A stretch of DNA of 8,364 nt from an uncultured Muribaculum sp. (GTDB lineage Bacteria; Bacteroidota; Bacteroidia; Bacteroidales; Muribaculaceae). How positions within the stretch are numbered: the stretch's first letter is position 1; each line of letters starts with the position of its first letter. Both the position numbers and the translations under genes were made by a program. The stretch lies in NCBI GenBank assembly GCA_910589555.1, contig CAJUTE010000075.1:1-8364 (forward strand). Reading direction: 5' to 3'. The notes beneath the pieces are model-generated. The model was not told where the DNA came from. It made no database searches and saw nothing but the letters and a program-made list of their open reading frames with translations. Positions 1 to 6,563 of the stretch are shown piece after piece.

Positions 1-470
1 GCGTCGCCGCGATCGCCCTCATCGAATCGGCGAAACGCGACGAGTCGCCCGAGATGATGGTGCTCAGCAGCTCCCAGTTCTCGGCTATCGTCCTGACGGA
101 GATGAGCGTGGTGTCGACTGAGGCGCGGGCGATTATGAAACGCTTCACCCCGTCGGCGCGCTTGGCGGCGAGACGGCTGTTGAGCTGCAGCGACCCGTCG
201 GGCGAGGCGCTGCCCACGATCTCCACCGACCGTAGGACGCCGTTGTCGCGTATGGCGGCGATCGAGTCAGCCATCATATACAACGCCGAGGAGTCGGAGG
301 GGACGGAAATATTCTTTTGATAGTATGTGACAAACAGAGCGGAGTCTTGCGTAACTCCCTCTGAATCAGCGTTTAATTTATCGGGGGGGGGTAATTTGTT
401 GAGTGCCGGTGAGTCTCATCGGCAATAAGATAAGGGATAGTGTGATTGCTATGACGCTTAATTTCAACAT
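1..470 (-). CDS. OmpA-like (DUF3868-type) secreted surface protein, 5' part, frame broken at a C9 tract
   Basis: This is the start of a minus-strand gene that continues past the left edge. Translation from the ATG at 470 gives a signal peptide (MLKLSVIAITLSLILLP, then MRLTGTQQ). It then reads into nine C and stops at TAA within two codons. One frame over, an uninterrupted reading frame runs from 382 to the edge. It contains SVEIVGSASPDGS, then LQLNSRLAAKRADGVKRF, and later TIAENWELL. The first two match the OmpA C-terminal pattern (G-x-ASP-x-G ... N-x-x-L-x-x-x-RA), and the ENW motif recalls Bacteroidales DUF3868/OmpA-like proteins linked to fimbriae and the outer membrane. With eight C the two halves join in frame (...QITPPDKLNADSEG...), giving at least 156 residues here. 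The second frame has no start codon between the tract and the nearest upstream stop, so the gene is OFF as written. GC is about 65% by hand count over 1-300, above its neighbours. The family is fairly sure; the exact role is unknown. Confidence 0.75.
383..391. repeat. Homopolymer G9/C9 tract inside a coding region
   Basis: Nine consecutive G on the plus strand (nine C on the coding strand) lie about 26 codons into the minus-strand OmpA-like gene, right after the signal peptide. Nine units put the rest of the gene out of frame. Eight or eleven would restore it. Long G/C runs are prone to slipped-strand mispairing and serve as contingency loci in other bacteria. They are also prone to miscounting in sequencing and assembly. 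Confidence 0.95.
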
Positions 471-508
471 TCCGGCAGATTTAAGATACGATTGTGTTTA
501 TTCAACGG

Positions 509-540
509 CAAAGATATTTATAAATATATTCAAATCAAAA
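509..540 (-). promoter_or_regulatory. Bacteroidales-type promoter for the OmpA-like gene
   Basis: Read on the minus strand, TTTG lies at 539-536 (preceded by another T) and TATCTTTG at 516-509, with a 19-nt AT-rich spacer. This matches the Bacteroides primary sigma consensus (-33 TTTG, -7 TAnnTTTG, 19-21 nt apart). The start of transcription should fall near 501-504, leaving a leader of about 30 nt before the ATG at 470. This is the best promoter match in the window. Confidence 0.7.
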
Positions 541-742
541 TAAAATTGAAAATATTTTTCATTAAAACACAAAAAAATACAACAAAAAACATGAAAAGCC
601 ATATAAAACCATCAACACCCGGTAGTGAGCCGCAGCGCGGTGATATCATCCAAAAACCACATGAGCAACGCGAGTGTGGGGTGGGTGAGCCGAGTTTTTT
701 CATGAGGTTACGGTAAGAAACTGCGGTTTTTTGCCGCTGAGT

Positions 743-773
743 TTTTATATGTGAAAAATTATCTGTAACTTTG
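743..773 (+). promoter_or_regulatory. Promoter of guaB and probably of the whole downstream operon
   Basis: TAACTTTG at 766-773 is an exact match to the Bacteroidales -7 element TAnnTTTG. Nineteen nt upstream the -33 position holds only TTTT (743-746), so that half is weak. Transcription would start near 780, about 20 nt before the guaB ATG. The leader has no clear Shine-Dalgarno sequence, which is normal in this phylum. Confidence 0.6.
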
Positions 774-798
774 TGCGCAATAAATTAATTACCACTTT

Positions 799-2277
799 AT
801 GTCATTTATTGCAGATAGAGTAAAAATGGATGGACTGACATTTGACGATGTCCTCCTTATTCCGGCTTATTCAGAAGTTCTTCCAAGGTGTGTTGATCTC
901 ACCACCAAGTTCTCACGTAACATCACATTAAATGTGCCTTTGGTTTCTGCCGCAATGGATACCGTAACTGAGGCTCCGCTCGCTATAGCTATAGCTCGCG
1001 AGGGTGGTATTGGTGTGATTCATAAAAATATGTCAATAGCCGAGCAGGCTCGCCAGGTGCATGCTGTGAAACGTGCGGAAAACGGTATGATCTATGATCC
1101 CGTGACCATCAAGCGCGGCAGCACTGTGAAAGATGCTCTTGCTATGATGGAAGAATATCATATCGGCGGTATTCCTGTAGTGGACGATGACCGCAAGCTC
1201 GTGGGTATAGTGACTAATCGCGACCTGCGTTTCGAGCAGAATCTCAATCGTCTTATTGACGATGTGATGACCAAGGAGAACCTTGTCACCACTTCACAAT
1301 CCACTGATCTCGATCATGCCGCAGCAATCCTTCAGGAACACAAAATTGAAAAGCTTCCTGTGGTTGATGGCGACGGTCGTCTTGTGGGATTGGTTACATA
1401 TAAAGATATCACCAAAGCAAAGGATAAACCTAACGCTTGCAAGGACGCTCTCGGACGCCTTCGTGTGGCTGCCGGTGTCGGTGTCACTCCCGATGTGATG
1501 GATCGTGTCGACGCGCTTGTTGCCGCAGGTGTTGACGCTATTGTGATCGACACAGCCCACGGTCACAGCAAGGGTGTTGTCGACGTGCTCCATAAAGTAA
1601 AGGCTAAATATCCTGAGATTGATGTTGTGGTAGGTAACATTGCAACAGGCGAGGCTGCCCGTTATCTTGTTGATAATGGAGCTGACGGCGTGAAGGTTGG
1701 TATCGGTCCGGGTTCAATCTGCACCACTCGTGTGATTGCCGGTGTAGGTGTGCCGCAGCTCAGCGCCGTGTATGATGTGGCTAAAGCTCTTGACGGAACC
1801 GGAGTGCCGTTGATTGCCGACGGTGGTATCCGCTATTCAGGCGACATTGTGAAGGCTCTTGCCGCAGGCGCTTACTGCGTGATGCTCGGAGGTATGCTTG
1901 CCGGAGTTGAGGAATCGCCCGGTGACACCATCATTTACAATGGCCGTAAATATAAATCTTATCGAGGAATGGGTTCGCTCGAAGCTATGGAGAAGGGTTC
2001 CAAGGACCGTTATTTCCAGGCAGGAGAAACCGACACCCGCAAACTTGTGCCGGAGGGCATAGCCGCCCGAGTTCCATTCAAGGGCTCGCTTTACGAGGTG
2101 GTTTATCAGATGCTCGGCGGACTTCGTGCCGGTATGGGTTATTGTGGTGCCGTTAATATCGACAAACTTCATTCGGCTAAATTTACCCGCATCACTAATG
2201 CCGGTGTTGCCGAGAGCCATCCTCATGATGTTGCTATCACCAGCGAGGCTCCCAATTACAGCGCTTCGCATCAGTAA
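799..2277 (+). CDS. guaB: Inosine-5'-monophosphate dehydrogenase
   Basis: IMP dehydrogenase is a cytoplasmic enzyme that oxidises IMP to XMP with NAD+, the committed step toward GMP. The 492-residue length is normal for bacterial GuaB. The (beta/alpha)8 barrel is interrupted at about residues 96-214 by two CBS domains (GGIPVVDDDRKLVGIVTNRD and EKLPVVDGDGRLVGLVTYKD), which in the family bind adenine or guanine nucleotides and tune activity. The catalytic loop GPGSICTTR carries the nucleophile Cys308. The NAD-site stretch IDTAHGHS and phosphate-binding stretches IADGGIRYSGD and MLGGMLAGVEE are present. The flap KDRYFQ supplies Arg404-Tyr405, the pair that activates water. All key residues are intact, so the enzyme should be active. 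The ATG follows a good -7 promoter element. It is the first gene of a tight co-directional run, with 15 nt to the next gene. The link to the envelope genes is probably shared transcription rather than a shared pathway. Confidence 0.97.
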   Translation: MSFIADRVKMDGLTFDDVLLIPAYSEVLPRCVDLTTKFSRNITLNVPLVSAAMDTVTEAPLAIAIAREGGIGVIHKNMSIAEQARQVHAVKRAENGMIYDPVTIKRGSTVKDALAMMEEYHIGGIPVVDDDRKLVGIVTNRDLRFEQNLNRLIDDVMTKENLVTTSQSTDLDHAAAILQEHKIEKLPVVDGDGRLVGLVTYKDITKAKDKPNACKDALGRLRVAAGVGVTPDVMDRVDALVAAGVDAIVIDTAHGHSKGVVDVLHKVKAKYPEIDVVVGNIATGEAARYLVDNGADGVKVGIGPGSICTTRVIAGVGVPQLSAVYDVAKALDGTGVPLIADGGIRYSGDIVKALAAGAYCVMLGGMLAGVEESPGDTIIYNGRKYKSYRGMGSLEAMEKGSKDRYFQAGETDTRKLVPEGIAARVPFKGSLYEVVYQMLGGLRAGMGYCGAVNIDKLHSAKFTRITNAGVAESHPHDVAITSEAPNYSASHQ

Positions 2278-2292
2278 TACTTTAAATTTATA

Positions 2293-4215
2293 ATGAAGAC
2301 CGCATTTATTGCGTCACTTATCGCCTTGTCGGCAGCAATGCCGGCAATGGCGAAAACAAGTGACAAAACTATTATGACTATAGCCGGAGAAAAGATTCCG
2401 GTAAGTGAGTTTGAATACTTCTACCATAAGAGCAACGGACAGCAATCAAAGTCCATTTCTCCGGAAGAGTATGCCGAACTCTTTTCTGTTTATAAACTGA
2501 AGGTGGCTGACGCGCGTGCAGCCGGTGTTGACACGACTCGCGAGTTTAAAGCCGAGTTTGATAAGTATTGCCGGGAATTGATCCAGCCTTATCTGCGTGT
2601 GCAGGCTGTTGAGGACAGCCTCGTGAATGTTGCTTATAATCATTTGCTCACTGACCGCGTGGTGAGCCACATCATGCTCGACAAGGGAAATTCTCCTGAA
2701 GCTCAACAAGCGGCGAGAACCACTCTCGACAGCATAAGAACAGCGATAATCAATGGAGCCGATTTCAAAGAACTCGCATTGAAATACTCCATCGACGGAT
2801 CGGTACAGTACAACGGAGGAACACTCGGCGTCCTTCCGGTAGGCAGGTTGCCCTATTCATTTGAGGAGGCAACCTATGACACTCCTGTAGGAGGATTGTC
2901 AGGTATTGTTGAGACTCCTTTCGGGCTGCATCTCATCAGAGTGGAATCAGAGAGCAAAAACGCCGGAGAGGTGAAAGCTCAGCACATTCTCATATTGACT
3001 CAAGGAAAATCACCTGAAGAGCAGGCGTTGGCGAAAGCCAAGATTGACTCCATTTATAATGTGGTTGTAGCCGGTGGAGATTTCTCGGAGCTTGCGAAGC
3101 AATATAGCGAGGATCCCGGCAGCGCTGCCGACGGTGGAATGTTGCCCTGGTTTGGAAAGGGCATGATGGTGCCGGAGTTTGAGGAGACATCATTCTCGTT
3201 GAATGACGGAGAGATCTCAAAACCATTCTCGACATCCTACGGCTACCATATCGTGAAGCGGTTGGAGCATCGCGATGTAGGCCCGCTTGCCGATATGCGT
3301 GAGCAGATCATCGAGACAATGAAGCGTGACGGTAGATATAACGAAGCTGAAAAAGCCGGATTTGAACTGCTTAAGAAACGCTATAACGCCCTTGTGTTCA
3401 ATTCTGAAATAGATGGCATCAAGGCTGAGATAAACCGTAAAGGCGCGCTTGATTCGTTGATGTGTGCCACATTGGTGGCATCACCCGTCACAATAGGTGA
3501 GGTTGACAAGAAAAAAATCACTACTGCTGATATCTTTGCAGGCGGATTGCCCGGCTCGTCGCTTGATCCTGACGAGGCTTCTGACTTTATCGACTTCTCA
3601 ATGCGCAAGGCTGTCGAGGACCGATTGATTGATGCCGAGGCTGCGCGACTCGTGGCAACCGATGCCAACTTCCGTAATCTCTATAATGAGTATCGCGATG
3701 GAATGATGCTCTTTGAGGTAGCTAACCGCGAAGTATGGGGAAAGGCTGCCGCTGATGAAGAGGGCCTTAAAAAATATTTTGAAGAGCATAAATCGCAATA
3801 CAAGTGGGATTCGCCCAAATTTAAAGGCTATGTGGTCTACACCCGTAATGATTCGGTAGGGGAGGCTTTTGCTAAATATCTTGAGACTGAACACCCCTCA
3901 ATCGACACGCTTGCCGATGTGATCGACTCCCGTTTCGACAAGCAGATCAGAATGGAGCGTGTGCTTGCGGCTAAAGGCGATGACAAAGTCGTCGACGCAG
4001 TGGTGTTTAAATCAGGCGATGCTTCGGCAAAAGGCACGTGGAAATATGTGACATTGTATCAGGGCAGAGTTATCGACAGCCCGGAAGAAATGTCGGATGT
4101 TCGCGGCGCTGTCATATCTGACTATCAGAATCTGCTTGAAAAACAGTGGGTGGAACGCCTGAAAGGTGAATATCCTATAAAAGTTGATAAAAAATTATTA
4201 AAGAAGGTGCAATAG
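2293..4215 (+). CDS. Periplasmic peptidyl-prolyl cis-trans isomerase with two parvulin domains (PpiD/SurA-like)
   Basis: This is a 640-residue exported folding factor, probably a chaperone/isomerase for outer-membrane or periplasmic proteins. The N-terminus MKTAFIASLIALSAAMPAMA is a signal peptide with a likely signal peptidase I cut after AMA (residue 21). Residues about 25-115 form a helical SurA-N-like chaperone segment (IAGEKIPVSEFEYFY...). Two PPIC (rotamase) domains follow. The first, about 122-218, has VSHIMLD with His126, NGGTLGVLP and PFGLHLIRVES with His213. The second, about 227-328, has AQHILIL with His231, ADGGMLPWF and SYGYHIVKRLEH with His319. Both keep the paired histidines of active parvulins. 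The C-terminal 310 residues are helical and charged, with no motif I can name, and resemble the long tail of Bacteroidales homologues. There is no TM anchor, unlike E. coli PpiD. It begins 15 nt after guaB and lacks a clear ribosome binding site. The family is certain; clients are inferred. Confidence 0.9.
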   Translation: MKTAFIASLIALSAAMPAMAKTSDKTIMTIAGEKIPVSEFEYFYHKSNGQQSKSISPEEYAELFSVYKLKVADARAAGVDTTREFKAEFDKYCRELIQPYLRVQAVEDSLVNVAYNHLLTDRVVSHIMLDKGNSPEAQQAARTTLDSIRTAIINGADFKELALKYSIDGSVQYNGGTLGVLPVGRLPYSFEEATYDTPVGGLSGIVETPFGLHLIRVESESKNAGEVKAQHILILTQGKSPEEQALAKAKIDSIYNVVVAGGDFSELAKQYSEDPGSAADGGMLPWFGKGMMVPEFEETSFSLNDGEISKPFSTSYGYHIVKRLEHRDVGPLADMREQIIETMKRDGRYNEAEKAGFELLKKRYNALVFNSEIDGIKAEINRKGALDSLMCATLVASPVTIGEVDKKKITTADIFAGGLPGSSLDPDEASDFIDFSMRKAVEDRLIDAEAARLVATDANFRNLYNEYRDGMMLFEVANREVWGKAAADEEGLKKYFEEHKSQYKWDSPKFKGYVVYTRNDSVGEAFAKYLETEHPSIDTLADVIDSRFDKQIRMERVLAAKGDDKVVDAVVFKSGDASAKGTWKYVTLYQGRVIDSPEEMSDVRGAVISDYQNLLEKQWVERLKGEYPIKVDKKLLKKVQ

Positions 4216-4227
4216 CCGAAAATTTAG

Positions 4228-4235
4228 TAATTTTG
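4228..4235 (+). promoter_or_regulatory. Possible internal -7 promoter element
   Basis: TAATTTTG matches TAnnTTTG in the 45-nt gap between the first isomerase and the lipoprotein gene, the largest gap in the operon. No convincing -33 TTTG lies 19-21 nt upstream. If used, transcription would start near 4242, about 19 nt before the preferred ATG at 4261. Confidence 0.3.
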
Positions 4236-4260
4236 ATGAGATTTGGGTGCTGACACGACA

Positions 4261-5175
4261 ATGAACCGTTTTCTACACATCATCGCATTAATCTCCTTGC
4301 TTGCGGCTTCCGCGTCTTGCGGACACCTCGGGTCGGACGTTGCTCCGGGTGAGGAACACGCATTGGCTGTGGTAGGAAGTCAGGTGTTGACTGAAAGCGC
4401 TCTTAAAGCTGATATTCCTTACGGACTGTCGCCTGACGACAGCGTCAAATTCGTCAGGGCATACGTGCGTCAATGGATCGACGCGCGCCTTGTGGGTGAG
4501 ATCGCGTCGCGTAACATTGGCGATATGTCGCACATCGACAAGATGGTTGAGGAGTATCGCAACGAGCTCATGATGTGGGAATACACCAGGCTCATGTATG
4601 CCGAGCGTCCCGACATGGGGATTGACCGCGACTCCTTGCGCCGATACTACGAAAACAATCGTGAGGACTATCGCGCCACTTCGCCGGTCGTGAGAGGTAT
4701 ATTCTTGAAAATTCCGGCTGATGACCGACGCTTGCCTAATATAAGGAAATGGATCATGTCGAAAAACAGTGACGACCTCGACCGTCTGGAGCAGGCAAGT
4801 ATGGATGAGAGCGTGGAGTATGAATATTTTCGTGACGAGTGGATGCCATGGGAGCTTGCCGCGCGAAAATTCCCGGTCGACATTTCAGGCAAGCTTGCCG
4901 CAATGCCGGCATCGGGAGAACACAAGGTGGAGATTGCCCGTGACAGCATGGTATATATGCTCGCTGTCAGTGAATTCCTGCCTGTGGGTGGCGTCATGCC
5001 GTTTGAACTGGTCGAGGACATGATTGTCGAGCAGTTCAGGAGCGCCCATCGCCCGGAATATGAACGCAGCCTCAGGCAGCAGCTTTATGAGAAAGGAGTC
5101 AGCGACGGACTGGTCAAGGTGAATATCGACCTCGGCATTCCGGAGGTGGCGCAACAGGATAAAAATAACAAATAA
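4261..5175 (+). CDS. SurA-like lipoprotein with a degenerate parvulin domain
   Basis: The product is a 304-residue exported lipoprotein, related to the peptidyl-prolyl isomerases on both sides. I prefer the ATG at 4261 over an in-frame TTG at 4243. The ATG gives a compact signal (MNRFLHIIALISLLAASASC) with a lipobox-like end and Cys20 as the likely lipidated residue. A SurA-N-like helical region follows: LAVVGSQVLTESAL, then VRQWIDARLVGEIASR and a charged helix through the RRYYENNREDY stretch. Residues about 143-238 align in layout with a parvulin domain but lack its signatures. The strand that normally reads RHILL reads VRGIFLK, with Gly146 in place of His. The GG-x-LG-F stretch is missing, and the closing FGxHI strand is replaced by SMVYMLAVSE. 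It is therefore probably a chaperone or assembly partner rather than an active isomerase. Genome annotation may still label it an isomerase. It is followed after 12 nt by the next gene. The exact role is unknown. Confidence 0.75.
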   Translation: MNRFLHIIALISLLAASASCGHLGSDVAPGEEHALAVVGSQVLTESALKADIPYGLSPDDSVKFVRAYVRQWIDARLVGEIASRNIGDMSHIDKMVEEYRNELMMWEYTRLMYAERPDMGIDRDSLRRYYENNREDYRATSPVVRGIFLKIPADDRRLPNIRKWIMSKNSDDLDRLEQASMDESVEYEYFRDEWMPWELAARKFPVDISGKLAAMPASGEHKVEIARDSMVYMLAVSEFLPVGGVMPFELVEDMIVEQFRSAHRPEYERSLRQQLYEKGVSDGLVKVNIDLGIPEVAQQDKNNK

Positions 5176-5187
5176 TTAGATATAGAC

Positions 5188-6546
5188 GTGAAAAAAGGAA
5201 TGACAATATGCGCGTTTGCCGCCTTGGCTTTATCGGCGGTTGCGCAAAATAATATTGCGGAAGAGGTGGCTTGGTGGATTGGCGACCAGCCTATTCTTAA
5301 ATCGGAAGTAGAGGAGATGTACCAGAATATGCTCTATGAGAATCCGCAATTGGGAGGAAATCCCTATTGTATAGTTCCGGAGAATATCGCTATCGAAAAG
5401 CTCTTTTTGCATCAGGCTGAACTTGACTCGGTAGAGGTTCAGGAGAGCATGATACAATCCGAGGTGGAGCGACGCATAAACTATATGATCGCCAATCTTG
5501 GAAGCCAGGAGAAGCTTGAGCAGTTTTATCGCCGCACCATGCCTGAGATCAGGGAGACAATGAGTGAAACCGTGCGCAACACTTATATGGTGCAGGAGGT
5601 GCAGCGCTCGCTCACTAAAAACATAAGGGTGACGCCTTCGGATGTGAGAAAATTTTTCGCCCAGCTTCCGGTCGACAGCATCCCTTACGTGCCGTTGCAG
5701 GTAGAAACTCAGATTATCTCGCTCAATCCCGCCATACGCGTTGAGGAGATTGACGAGGTGAAGGCGCGATTGAGAGATTTCACCGATAAGATCAATAAAG
5801 GCGAGGCCGATTTTTCAACATTGGCTATTCTGTATTCCGACGACCCCGGAAGCTCGGTAAGAGGCGGTGAACTCGGCTTTATCAACAAGGCGAGCCTTGA
5901 CCCCGACTATGCGGCGGTGGCTTTCAACCTGAGCGACCCTAAGAAGGTGTCGAAGATTGTGGAGTCGCAGTTCGGTTTCCACATCATTCAGTTGATCGAG
6001 AAGCGTGGCGACCGCATCAACACCCGTCACATATTGCTGCGTCCGAAGGTGTCTGACGCCGACTTGACCGATGCCATCCACCACCTTGATACGGTGAGAA
6101 GCGAGATCCTTGCTGAAAAATTCACATTTGAGGATGTGGTTCCCTATGTGTCGAGCGACAAAGACACCCGCAACAACAAGGGTATCATGATCAACAGCAA
6201 TGTCAATCCCCCTACATCACGCTTTGAAATGGCTCAGTTGCCTCAGGAGGTGAGCCGCGTGGTCGATAAATTGAGCGTGGGCGAAATCTCCAAGCCGTTC
6301 ATTATGAAGGATGCGAAACGCAATTATGATATCGTGGCTATGGTGAAATTGTCAGCCCGCATTCCAGGACACAAGGCTAATCTCAGCGACGATTACCAGC
6401 TCATAAAACAGCTTTACGAGGATTCCGAGAGAGAACGCATCATCACAGAGTGGATTGAGAAGAAAATCAAGGACACTTATGTGCGTATTGAAGACGGATG
6501 GCGTGACTGCGAATTTAAGCACAAAGGCTGGATTAAGCAACAATAA
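5188..6546 (+). CDS. SurA-type periplasmic peptidyl-prolyl isomerase / outer-membrane protein chaperone
   Basis: This 452-residue protein is close in length and order to E. coli SurA (about 430), the periplasmic chaperone that delivers outer-membrane proteins to BAM. The signal peptide is MKKGMTICAFAALALSAVAQ. The GTG at 5188 is preferred over the ATG at 5200, which would lose the two lysines needed in the n-region. A SurA-N domain (VAWWIGDQPILKSEVEEM to about residue 165) precedes two PPIC domains. The first, about 172-274, keeps GGELGF (226-231) and QFGFHI with His265, but has Gln175 where the first histidine should be. The second, about 276-385, begins NTRHILLRP with His281, but its middle (NNKGIMINSN) and closing strand (YDIVAMVKL) are divergent. 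The C-terminal helix (QLIKQLYEDSERERIITEWI) matches the SurA C-terminal segment that packs on the chaperone core. The first gap is 12 nt and the next gene starts 17 nt downstream. I give no symbol because three paralogues lie in tandem, but this one is the closest to SurA. Confidence 0.88.
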   Translation: MKKGMTICAFAALALSAVAQNNIAEEVAWWIGDQPILKSEVEEMYQNMLYENPQLGGNPYCIVPENIAIEKLFLHQAELDSVEVQESMIQSEVERRINYMIANLGSQEKLEQFYRRTMPEIRETMSETVRNTYMVQEVQRSLTKNIRVTPSDVRKFFAQLPVDSIPYVPLQVETQIISLNPAIRVEEIDEVKARLRDFTDKINKGEADFSTLAILYSDDPGSSVRGGELGFINKASLDPDYAAVAFNLSDPKKVSKIVESQFGFHIIQLIEKRGDRINTRHILLRPKVSDADLTDAIHHLDTVRSEILAEKFTFEDVVPYVSSDKDTRNNKGIMINSNVNPPTSRFEMAQLPQEVSRVVDKLSVGEISKPFIMKDAKRNYDIVAMVKLSARIPGHKANLSDDYQLIKQLYEDSERERIITEWIEKKIKDTYVRIEDGWRDCEFKHKGWIKQQ

Positions 6547-6563
6547 ATAACGGTCGACGAGGG

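Larger units (their letters stand above)
471..798. other. Divergent intergenic region, AT-rich, no gene supported
   Basis: This 328-nt gap separates two divergently transcribed genes. Positions 481-600 are only about 20% GC by hand count. It carries a promoter toward each gene. A pair of adjacent short palindromes lies between them: CCGC-AGC-GCGG at 630-640 and TGATATCA at 641-648. One open frame of 74 codons at 492-716 has low-complexity Lys/Ile-rich composition driven by the AT bias, and no recognisable motif, so I do not call it a gene. No tRNA or riboswitch-like structure was recognised. Confidence 0.6.

Noticed and set aside
54..320. An 88-codon plus-strand open frame at the left edge
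   Set aside because: It is the shadow of the OmpA-like minus-strand gene, whose product has clear family motifs. This frame has none.
492..716. A 74-codon plus-strand open frame in the intergenic region
   Set aside because: Low-complexity Lys/Ile content follows from AT-rich sequence. It overlaps the promoter of the opposite gene and has no recognisable motif.
723..746. GCGG-loop-CCGC followed by a T run, considered as a terminator
   Set aside because: The stem is only 4 bp, the genes on either side diverge so no terminator is needed, and the T run overlaps the guaB -33 position.
471..798. An invertible promoter of the Bacteroides type
   Set aside because: I found no pair of long inverted repeats flanking either promoter in this region.
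1837..2271. A 144-codon minus-strand open frame within guaB
   Set aside because: It lies wholly inside a fully conserved IMP dehydrogenase gene and has no motif or start signal of its own.
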